Positions 56,964 through 64,000 of a DNA stretch of 64,000 nt are shown in pieces. The stretch comes from Emticicia sp965283955 (GTDB taxonomy: Bacteria > Bacteroidota > Bacteroidia > Cytophagales > Spirosomataceae). The notes beneath the pieces were generated by a model. The model had not been told where the DNA came from, did no database searches, and saw only the letters and a list, made by a program, of their open reading frames with translations. The translations under genes and the position numbers were made by a program. Numbering within the stretch: the first letter of the stretch is position 1; each line of letters begins with the position of its first letter. The stretch lies in NCBI GenBank assembly GCA_965283955.1, contig CBDIQW010000003.1, positions 1 through 64,000 on the forward strand, written 5' to 3'.

Positions 56964-58056
56964 ATGAAAAAAAACATAATTATTCTACAAGTGATTTTTA
57001 TTTGGGCTTGTGCCACAAGCCCAAATAAAGAAGTAAGCCCTACAAGACGAGATATTACCGAATATGTCTTTGCTACGGGTACACTTCAACCAGACCAGCA
57101 GTACAACCTGGTAGCACAGGTTGACGGCTATTTGAGCAAAGTGACTTTTAAAGAAAATGATATTATAAAAATACGTCAACAATATTGGCCGTCATTGACA
57201 ATCAGAGTAATATTATAAATACCGAAAATGCCAATGAGCAATTACAAATTGCTAATCAAAACCTTAGTCCAAATGCTCCTGCCCTCAAACAATTGGCAAC
57301 AAATATAGATTTTGCCGAAAAGAAATACCAACAAGACCTTAAACAACAAGAACGGTATAGAACACTCCTCAAAAGTAATAGCATTGCACATATTGAATAT
57401 GAAAATGCTGAATTGGCCTCTCAAAATTCTTTGAGTAATCTGAATGCACTAAAAGAGCAGTATAAAAGTTTGAAACAACAAGCACAGCAACAAATGTTGG
57501 TTCAAAAAAGCAATTATCAGCTAAGTAATTCGAACAAAACTTACAATCATGTAAGAGCTTTAGGAAGTGGCAAAGTACTGAAACGCTACAAGCAATTAGG
57601 TGATTTTGTAAAAAAAGGAGATATTATTGCAAGAATTGGCAAAATAGAATCAATCTATGCACAAATTAATGTCGATGAATCTAATATTTCTAAAATTAAG
57701 GTAGGTCAAAAGTTTTGATTAGATTAAACACTCACCCCAACGAAACTTTTGAGGCAAAAGTAGCCGAAATATTACCCACTTTTGATGACACAAGTCAATC
57801 ATTTATCGTAAAAGCCATGTTTGTGGAAGTACTTAATTTCAACATAACAGGCACACAATTAGAAGCAAATATCGAAATAGCACAAAGACAAAATATCTTG
57901 GTAATTCCACGAGAATACATGGGTTTTGGCAATAAAATACTATTGAAAGGCCAAAAAGAAAGTAAAGCTATTAAAACAGGAATTATCTCTACCGAATATG
58001 TTGAGGTACATTCTGGACTTTCCGAAAAAGACATTCTTGTACCACTGAAACCATAA
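56964..58056 (+). pseudogene. HlyD/MacA-like efflux periplasmic adaptor, two frameshifts
   Basis: The joined product is about 364 residues: lipoprotein-like signal (FIWAC), N-terminal barrel-sandwich half (YVFATGTLQPDQQYNLVAQVDGYLSKVTFKENDII), long coiled-coil hairpin (FAEKKYQQDLKQQERYRTLLKSNSIAHIEYENAELASQN), second half (VRALGSGKVLKRYKQLGDFVKKGDIIARIGKIE), and beta-barrel (PNETFEAKVAEILPTFDDTSQ). It links the ABC permease to TolC. Lesions: A5 at 57177-57181 (one short; corrected KNTSTILAVIDNQ) and A4 at 57708-57711 (one short; corrected GQKVLIRLNTHPNE). Both are homopolymer changes with uninterrupted similarity, so the gene is probably intact in nature. Confidence 0.88.
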
Positions 58057-58060
58057 ACTA

Positions 58061-59287
58061 ATGGCACAAATAAATTCAGAAATAGCTTTTACCTATATAA
58101 ATACAAATAAAAAGCTCACCGCCATCGCTGCATTGGGAATTTTACTGGGTATGGCTATATATATATTTATGAATTCTATGATGGCAGGTTTCGGTAAAAT
58201 GTCTGATGAATCTATTTTTAAAGTTTCACCTCATATCAGAATTTTTAACGAACAAGATATAAGTCAACCCATTGCCTCACAGAAAAATAAACTTTCAATA
58301 CTCATCAATCCCAAAATTAGAAATACACAAAATACAATTCTAAATCCAAATCAGCTTATAACATTACTAAAAAAACATGAGAATATTAGTATTGTTACGC
58401 CGCAAGTAACACAAAACGTATTTCTTAGTATGGGAATGAGCCAACTTTCAGTACGAACTTTTGGTATTATCCCCAATGAAGCCGAGCAAATGTTTAATAT
58501 CTCTCAGTCAATGGTTGAAGGAAAAATAGAAGATTTAAAGCAAAATCTCAATGGAATAGTGATTGGCAGTGGTATATCTGAAAAGTTGAGTTTAAGAGTC
58601 GGTGATAACATTAACGTTCTCTCATCTAAATCAGTCAATAAAGTTTTTAAAGTTATTGGAATTTTTCAGCTAAATAATAAAAGAGAAGATGACAGTAAAT
58701 CTTACATCAATCTGATGGCTGCCCAACAACTCCTCAAAGAAAACAACTCTTATATAACCGACATCAATGTAAATACAACTGATGCATATCAAGCCAAATA
58801 TATCGCTCCAAAACTTTCGACTCTGGTAGGCTATAAAGCCGAAGACTGGGAAACTGCCAACGAAACCTTGATGGCTGCTTCAAAAATGCGAAAAATCATT
58901 ATTACGTTTGTTTCCACAACCATTCTAATCATTGCTGGTTTTGGCATTTACAATATACTTAATATGACTGTAAGCCAAAAGATAAACGACATCGCTATCT
59001 TGAAAGCGATGGGATTTGAAGGAAATGATGTTATCCGCATTTTTGTTACACAAGCCATCGTAATCGGAATGATTGGTGTTTCGTTGGGCGTAGTAGTGGC
59101 TCTAATAATGGTGAATCTTCTTCAAAAAGTTTACATCGGTGGCGATATTGGGTATTTTCCGATTCACTTCGAGCCATTAAAGTTCTTACAAGGCATTGCG
59201 TTTGGATTCATAATCACATTTTTGGCTGGTTATATTCCTGCCCGCAAAGCATCAAAAGTTGACCCAGTTACTATTTTTAGAAAATAA
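58061..59287 (+). CDS. FtsX-like ABC transporter permease (MacB/LolC-type)
   Basis: 408 residues. N-terminal helix LTAIAALGILLGMAIYIFM, a large periplasmic domain (about 45-280) and three C-terminal helices with MRKIIITFVSTTILIIAGFGIYNILNM...INDIAILKAMGFEGNDVIRIF (FtsX signature). The C-terminal PARKASKVDPVTIFRK is typical of the family. It works mechanically with the ATPase at 59291 to pump a substrate (peptide, lipoprotein or drug) via adaptor and TolC. Follows the adaptor by 4 bp. Confidence 0.93.
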   Translation: MAQINSEIAFTYINTNKKLTAIAALGILLGMAIYIFMNSMMAGFGKMSDESIFKVSPHIRIFNEQDISQPIASQKNKLSILINPKIRNTQNTILNPNQLITLLKKHENISIVTPQVTQNVFLSMGMSQLSVRTFGIIPNEAEQMFNISQSMVEGKIEDLKQNLNGIVIGSGISEKLSLRVGDNINVLSSKSVNKVFKVIGIFQLNNKREDDSKSYINLMAAQQLLKENNSYITDINVNTTDAYQAKYIAPKLSTLVGYKAEDWETANETLMAASKMRKIIITFVSTTILIIAGFGIYNILNMTVSQKINDIAILKAMGFEGNDVIRIFVTQAIVIGMIGVSLGVVVALIMVNLLQKVYIGGDIGYFPIHFEPLKFLQGIAFGFIITFLAGYIPARKASKVDPVTIFRK

Positions 59288-59290
59288 CAT

Positions 59291-59965
59291 ATGGATTTAG
59301 CACTAAAGACTACACACATCGAAAAATACTTCTATGACCCCGTAGAGTTTCAAGTGCTTCACGGCGTTGGTTTCGAGGTGAAAAAAGGAGAATTTCTTAC
59401 AATGATAGGAAAATCAGGATGCGGAAAATCTACATTACTCTATATTCTTTCCACTATGGATACTGAATACTCTGGCGAATTATATGTTGATAATCAGTTG
59501 GTTACTAATCTTTCTGTTGATAAATTAGCAAAAATTCGCAATGAAAAAATTGGTTTTGTATTTCAGTTCCATTATCTTTTGCAGGAATTTAGCTGCTTAA
59601 AAAATGTAATGATACCTGCACTTAAGCTGGGAAAACTAAGCAAAGAAGAAATTGAAAGTAATGCCTACGACAAGTTGACAATGCTCGGAATGAAAGACCA
59701 AGCTCTAAAACCAGCCAATAAACTTTCGGGAGGTCAACAACAAAGAGTAGCTATTGCTCGTGCCTTAATCAATGAGCCACTTATTATCATGGGCGATGAA
59801 CCAACGGGTAATTTAGATAGTAAAAATACACAGGTAGTGTTTGAGATTTTTCAGGAATTGGCTCACAATAATAAGCAGACAATCATCGCCGTAACACATG
59901 ACAATGATTTTGCCCGAAAATCAGACAGAACCATTGAAATGCTTGACGGAAGAATAATACAATGA
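59291..59965 (+). CDS. ABC transporter ATP-binding protein (MacB/LolD-type)
   Basis: 224 residues. Walker A MIGKSGCGKSTLLYIL, Q-loop FVFQFHYLLQEFS, signature LSGGQQQRVAIARALINEP, Walker B LIIMGDEPTG, and H-loop VTHD. It powers the FtsX-like permease directly upstream. Its stop overlaps the next kinase start by 4 bp (ATGA), so transport and sensing are translated together. Confidence 0.95.
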   Translation: MDLALKTTHIEKYFYDPVEFQVLHGVGFEVKKGEFLTMIGKSGCGKSTLLYILSTMDTEYSGELYVDNQLVTNLSVDKLAKIRNEKIGFVFQFHYLLQEFSCLKNVMIPALKLGKLSKEEIESNAYDKLTMLGMKDQALKPANKLSGGQQQRVAIARALINEPLIIMGDEPTGNLDSKNTQVVFEIFQELAHNNKQTIIAVTHDNDFARKSDRTIEMLDGRIIQ

Positions 59966-60969
59966 AAAAGCTATTTGGAAATTATAATCTTATACTATTT
60001 AGTGTAATTCTTATCACTTCGGCTGGCATTGGTGGTATTTATTTGATTGCGGGCATATTGCTTCAAAAATCTAACGATTTTTACTTTCTTTTTAGAAACT
60101 TCTTTCTCATTTTTCTTTTTATTATTTTTCTATGGCATCTGCAACTATTTCTCAATGAGCAACTTTGTAAGTTTATTCAGCCAAAAATAGTTTCTATTAT
60201 AATCTTTATATTAAGTGCTTTGATGGGTATTTTTGGTATGATTTTGTTAGGGGCAAACTTGAATGTATTTCCAAATATTCCTTCCAATAAACCCGAAGCA
60301 CATGCCTTTCGGGGATTTGTAGCTTCTGTTTTCGTATTTACGTTTAGACATGCAGCACACATACTTGTAAAAAATAAAGAAATAGAGGCCGAAAACGAGA
60401 AACTCAAACGAAATCAACTCGAAAATCAACTTTTGCAATTGAAAGCTCAACTAAACCCTCATTTTTTGTTCAACTCGCTCAATACCTTGAAGGCAATGGT
60501 CGAAAATAAAGACGAAAACAGTGTTGAGTTTTTAATCAAGTTATCTGAAGTTTATCGGTATTTTTTAGAAAACTCAGAGGCAAATTTGGTAACAATTAAA
60601 GATGAGTTGAAAATTGCAAATGCTTATTTTTTCATGTTAAAAAATCGTTTTGAGGATAATATAAGTCTTGAAATTGCACTATCAGAAAGTGATTTAGAGC
60701 GAAAAATGCCTGCCATGTCAGTTCAATTACTCATCGAAAATGTAGTGAAACACAATGTTATTTCGAGAAGTAAGCCGCTCACGATAAAATTATATTTACA
60801 AAATGATATTTTAATTATTCAAAATAATTATCAACCAAAGCGAAACCCAGAACCATCTACAAAAATAGGTTTGGAAAATCTCAATAATCGTTGTAAAATA
60901 CTGTTAAACAGGGAGTTAATGATTGAAAAAACTGCTGATAATTTTATTGTGAAATTACCATTATTATGA
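59962..60969 (+). CDS. LytS-type sensor histidine kinase (system 3)
   Basis: 335 residues. Four membrane helices in the first about 125 residues, then a coiled-coil linker (NKEIEAENEKLKRNQLENQLLQLKAQ) and kinase core NPHFLFNSLNTLKAMVEN (phospho-His), LLIENVVKHNVI and GLENLNNRCKIL. Sensor kinase of the same family as 22219 and 46450. Coupled by ATGA to both the ATPase before it and the LytTR regulator after it, so it may sense the transported compound or the transporter. Confidence 0.94.
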   Translation: MKKLFGNYNLILFSVILITSAGIGGIYLIAGILLQKSNDFYFLFRNFFLIFLFIIFLWHLQLFLNEQLCKFIQPKIVSIIIFILSALMGIFGMILLGANLNVFPNIPSNKPEAHAFRGFVASVFVFTFRHAAHILVKNKEIEAENEKLKRNQLENQLLQLKAQLNPHFLFNSLNTLKAMVENKDENSVEFLIKLSEVYRYFLENSEANLVTIKDELKIANAYFFMLKNRFEDNISLEIALSESDLERKMPAMSVQLLIENVVKHNVISRSKPLTIKLYLQNDILIIQNNYQPKRNPEPSTKIGLENLNNRCKILLNRELMIEKTADNFIVKLPLL

Positions 60970-61715
60970 AAATTGTAATAATAGAAGACGAACCCAAAAC
61001 GGCCAACAATCTTGAAAAAATATTAAAAACCATAGATTCAAAATTCAGGATTATCGAAATTATTGACTCTGTTGAAATGGGTTTAGAATATTTTGAAGAA
61101 TCAGGTTTTCCTGACCTTATTTTCTCCGATATTCAAATTGCTGATGGATTAAGTTTTGAAATTTTCTCAATTAAACCACCAACTTGCCCAATTATCTTCT
61201 GCACGGCATTCGACCAATATGCTTTGCAGGCTTTTAGAGTTAATGGAATTGACTATTTACTCAAACCTTTTAGTCAAGCCGACGTTCAAAAATCCTTAGA
61301 GAAATATCATAAACTCACCGAAAATTCTCCAACAAATGCCTCTTTTCAAACTCTTTTAGAAGAATTACAAAAGCCCAAAAAACAAAGCATTCTGATTAAT
61401 TACCGTGAGAAAATAATCCCAATCAATATTCGAACAATCCCGTTTTTTTACTCAGTCAATCACACTACCAATATTTATCATGAAGGAAAAGAACAAATAG
61501 TAAACTATTCGCTTGATGAGCTTGAAAAAATCTTAGATACTTCGCAGTTTTATCGTGCCAATCGTCAGTTTATTATCAATAAAGCCTTTATTCGAGAGGT
61601 TGAACATTATTTTGCACGAAAACTGGTGGTTTTGCTGAATATCCAAACTCCAGAAATCATTATTATCAGCAAAGGTAAAGCCAGTGATTTTTTGCGATGG
61701 ATGGAGGAAGGATAA
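60966..61715 (+). CDS. LytTR-family response regulator (system 3)
   Basis: 249 residues. Receiver domain with DLIFSDIQIADGLSFEIF (phospho-Asp about 55) and IDYLLKPFSQADV; LytTR domain about 140-245 with FYSVNHTTNIYH and FYRANRQFIINKAFIREV. Last gene of the 54769-61715 operon. The 21-bp-spaced repeats before 50746 and 54769 are its likely targets, giving a positive feedback on the efflux genes; inference. Confidence 0.94.
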   Translation: MKIVIIEDEPKTANNLEKILKTIDSKFRIIEIIDSVEMGLEYFEESGFPDLIFSDIQIADGLSFEIFSIKPPTCPIIFCTAFDQYALQAFRVNGIDYLLKPFSQADVQKSLEKYHKLTENSPTNASFQTLLEELQKPKKQSILINYREKIIPINIRTIPFFYSVNHTTNIYHEGKEQIVNYSLDELEKILDTSQFYRANRQFIINKAFIREVEHYFARKLVVLLNIQTPEIIIISKGKASDFLRWMEEG

Positions 61716-61769
61716 TACGATAAGAATCAACATTTTTTATCGTAATTGTATGGGTATAACCTATAAAAA

Positions 61770-61801
61770 GTGGGTTTGACACAAGTTGAAGTCAAACCCA
61801 C
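61770..61801. terminator. Bidirectional terminator between the LytTR and phytase-like genes
   Basis: GTGGGTTTGAC (61770-61780) and GTCAAACCCAC (61791-61801), an 11-bp perfect stem with a 10-nt loop, in the 121-bp gap between convergent genes. On the minus strand it is followed by a T-rich CTTTTTATAG, so it ends the phytase-like gene. A short CTTTTTATT further along on the + strand may serve the other direction. Confidence 0.8.
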
Positions 61802-61836
61802 ACTATATAAAACCCGCTTTTTATTAGGCAATGTGG

Positions 61837-63129
61837 TTAATTTAATGGCGTGTTAAGCTTTATAAAGTAAATACCGTTGCCATCAATTTTACCATTACCA
61901 GCCAGTGTTTTTTTCTGATATACTTTATTTGCCCCAGTAATACCAAAATCATCATCATTTGATACTGCAATTGTGGTTGAATTAATAATTGCCAAACCTT
62001 CTGCCTTATCATGTGGATATAAGGTTGGAATGTCTTTCATGAGGTCGGCAATCAATGTTTTTGTAACGGGTACAATATTGTTGGTGGAAAGCGTTGCCGC
62101 ATCCTTCAATTCTTCTACTGTTTTCCCTCCAAATAACTTTCCATTTGCACCATTTGCAGGGTCTGAAATATCTGTCGCACCTGTCAACGTAATTTTAAAT
62201 ATTTTTTTGAAAACCGTAGTTTTATTGGCATCAGTTGCAAACAAACCATCTCTTTCCAATACAAGGAAATTGTTATTATCAATAGCTGTTATCTCGCTTA
62301 CGGCTTGCAAAGTTGGGTTGTCCATCATATAGACAAACTGCTTGGTATCTCCCGTGGTAATATCGAAAGTAACAATTCTTATCACTAATGAATTGGCAAC
62401 TGCTGCCGATGATGGATTATACAAAGGAAATTGCATAATACCGACAAGTGTTTTTCCATCGGGCGTAATTGTAAGTCCTTCCATGCCTCTATTAGGACGG
62501 CGTTTTGCCAATACCAAAGGCAACTTTCTACCAGTTGTAAATGGGTTTATTTTCTCTATCGTTTTACCAGTTTTGTCAAAATGTATGAGATGCGGACCAT
62601 ATTCATCGCTAATCCAAAAACTACCATCTGAGGCCATTGCCATTCCTTCAGAGTCAAGGCCATCAACGCTCGGTGTAAGTGGGCTATTATTTAGGTCAAA
62701 AGCACTTTCACCAGTAGCTCCTGCACCAACAGGGTTTGGAAGTCCATTTAGGTTTACTCCGTTGCTGTTCTTTAAAAGTATCACAGATTCTAACGTAAGA
62801 GAATCACCCTTTAAGCGAAATTTTCCTATTTGTGGAACAAAATTTGGCGTTGCAATCATAATACTATTGGTTGCTGCTTCTGCTACATTAGGACCTCTAT
62901 CAGTTAATAGATAAAATACTGCCTTATCCGTGGGGTCTTGTACCATTGATGAACCATAACCGCCATTATTAAGCACAATTCCGTTGGGTGTTGTTGTAAG
63001 TACTTTAGGGTGTTTATCAGTAGCTATGGCAGGATAAACCACTGTTTCAGGCACATCAACCTTATCCTTGTCACAACTATAAAACACTGAGACTGTGGCA
63101 ATAACTGCCACCATTAGTTTTGTTTTCAT
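61837..63129 (-). CDS. Esterase-like/phytase-like lipoprotein
   Basis: About 430 residues from MKTKLMVAVIATVSVFYSC (lipobox Cys); an upstream ATG at 63171 adds a non-signal leader. Beta-propeller motifs of the 'esterase-like activity of phytase' family: YPAIATDKHPKVLTTTPNGIVLNNGGYGSSM, FYLLTDRGPNVAEA, VDGLDSEGMAMASDGSFWISDEYGPHLIHFD, RPNRGMEGLTITPDGKTLVGIMQ. The paired acidic residues (DSEGM, DEYGPH, RGMEGL) fit calcium and substrate binding. Secreted or surface-anchored phosphoesterase-like protein; real substrate unknown. Convergent with the LytTR operon. Confidence 0.9.
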   Translation of the reverse strand: MKTKLMVAVIATVSVFYSCDKDKVDVPETVVYPAIATDKHPKVLTTTPNGIVLNNGGYGSSMVQDPTDKAVFYLLTDRGPNVAEAATNSIMIATPNFVPQIGKFRLKGDSLTLESVILLKNSNGVNLNGLPNPVGAGATGESAFDLNNSPLTPSVDGLDSEGMAMASDGSFWISDEYGPHLIHFDKTGKTIEKINPFTTGRKLPLVLAKRRPNRGMEGLTITPDGKTLVGIMQFPLYNPSSAAVANSLVIRIVTFDITTGDTKQFVYMMDNPTLQAVSEITAIDNNNFLVLERDGLFATDANKTTVFKKIFKITLTGATDISDPANGANGKLFGGKTVEELKDAATLSTNNIVPVTKTLIADLMKDIPTLYPHDKAEGLAIINSTTIAVSNDDDFGITGANKVYQKKTLAGNGKIDGNGIYFIKLNTPLN

Positions 63130-63321
63130 TTTAGAGTTTTTTGTAAAATTACATTGCGGAGAGTTACACAACCTTTCTTAATTAGAGATTTAATGTTTTG
63201 ATAATATGACCTTTAAGTTTAGAAATGCTGCTGATTATGCTGGACTTTTACTGTGTATTAGAATCTATTTCCAAGTCTGAGTAATTCCAAGTACAGAAAA
63301 CGAAAAGCTTTATTCAAAGTA

Positions 63322-64000
63322 TCATTTCTTTAAAAACTCCTTTATCCAATACCCAGACTTTTTGATAGTACGTTTTTGAGTAGCAAAATTATTGTAAACT
63401 ATCCCGAAACGAGGTTTGAAACCATCAGCCCACTCAAAATTATCCACCAATGTCCAAATGAAATAGCCTTTAAGATTTATGCCTCTTTTGATGGCTTTTC
63501 GACAGATTTTGAAGGTTTTCTTAAAATACTGAATTCTATTTTTATCATTAACTTCTCCGTCTATCAATTCTTCGTCAAAGCATACTCCTGATTCTGAAAT
63601 ATAGATTTCCTTAACACCTTCATACTGGCTAAATTTTTCTAACATTTTCATCAGTCCTTTTGGAAAAATTTCCATGCCCATATTGTTAATTTTAACATTA
63701 CGTTCTTTGGCTGGTATCTGGTTAGCAAATAAAACAGGTGGTAGAAGACTGTATTGTGCCACAATTCGGAAATAGTATTGAATACCTATAAAATCGAAAT
63801 CAAATTTCATCATTTCCTCATCACCAGGATGATAGTACTTTTCTATTCGTTTCAAGTCAGGAATTACGTCTGTTGGGTAGCCCAAACCCAATGCAAGGCT
63901 CTATGAAAAAACGATTCAAGAGTGCATCCAGCCTTTTTGCGGCATTCACATGTCTTTGCCAAATATTTTTTGGTTTAACCACCGAACAAGAAAAAGTAGT
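63322..64000 (-). pseudogene. GH1 beta-glucosidase, C-terminal part, frameshifted and cut by window edge
   Basis: Reading from 64000 leftward, a frame gives KNIWQRHVNAAKRLDALLNRFFIEP. After one extra T (AA at 63895-63896) the next frame continues ALGLGYPTDVIPDLKRIEKYYHPGDEEMMKFDFDFIGIQYYF to the end. GH1 motifs are IGIQYYF, YISESGVCFDEE (nucleophile Glu of the ITENG-type motif) and FIWTLVDNFEWADGFKPRFGIVY. It is the last 225 or so residues of a family 1 glycosidase that hydrolyses beta-glucosides; the start is outside the window. The lesion is a one-base change, so the gene may be intact. Confidence 0.9.

Overview
The window is AT-rich DNA from a member of the Bacteroidota, most likely of the Cytophagales type. 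The support is SusC-like TonB receptors with a carboxypeptidase-like N-terminal domain, DUF4249 lipoproteins, three LytS/LytTR two-component pairs, AraC/short-chain-reductase modules, TAnnTTTG-type promoters and weak Shine-Dalgarno signals. Two intact plasmid functions (a Rep_3 initiator with iterons, and ParA/ParB) show that at least part of it is, or derives from, a plasmid or chromid. No rRNA or tRNA genes were seen.

Layout. (1) 1-7811: the 3' end of cas1, cas2, a leader and a very long CRISPR array (105 complete 30-bp repeats by hand count, about 66-bp period). Its distal end is cut through a repeat by a Tn3-family transposon. (2) 7811-11673: the transposon, with 38-bp inverted repeats, a frameshifted tnpA, a res region and tnpR. 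(3) 11674-19209: plasmid maintenance region: a truncated ORF, an AAA/DUF4143 ATPase, a Rep_3 initiator with nine 21-bp iterons, a second frameshifted rep gene, parA, parB, and a repeat-rich non-coding stretch that may be the centromere. (4) 19446-43303: accessory metabolism and regulation. It holds an NmrA-like gene, several AraC regulators, a LytTR/LytS pair, a broken TonB receptor, an acyl-carrier-like protein, GDPD, the IorA/IorB molybdenum oxidoreductase, an MBL hydrolase, SDR and DoxX-like genes, a sugar isomerase/epimerase, and a PQQ sugar dehydrogenase facing a Nudix-type regulator. (5) 43496-45736: a broken serine recombinase and a 1.6-kb non-coding block with 14 GTTTAC-type motifs. 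(6) 45737-61715: a second LytTR/LytS pair, a secreted papain-like protease group, a TonB receptor/DUF4249 operon, and a TolC-adaptor-permease-ATPase efflux operon ending in its own LytS/LytTR pair. (7) 61837-64000: a phytase-like esterase lipoprotein and the C-terminal part of a GH1 beta-glucosidase.

How the parts work together. The promoters of the TonB receptor operon (50746) and the efflux/LytTR operon (54769) carry the same pair of direct repeats, 21 bp apart and at the same distance from a TAnnTTTG box. This suggests that the LytTR regulator at 60966 controls both. A different 21-bp-spaced pair stands before the TonB receptor at 23675 and iorAB at 27755, next to the LytTR pair at 21533-23208. 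A Nudix-type regulator probably binds two TGTGTAA-n3-TTACGCA-like sites in the promoter it shares with the sugar dehydrogenase.

Two cautions. About a dozen genes are split by one- or two-base lesions, mostly in homopolymers, so many 'pseudogenes' may be consensus errors. Many CRISPR spacers are mosaics of each other. That is either a striking recombination process or an assembly/polishing artefact, and the frameshift pattern makes the artefact reading serious.
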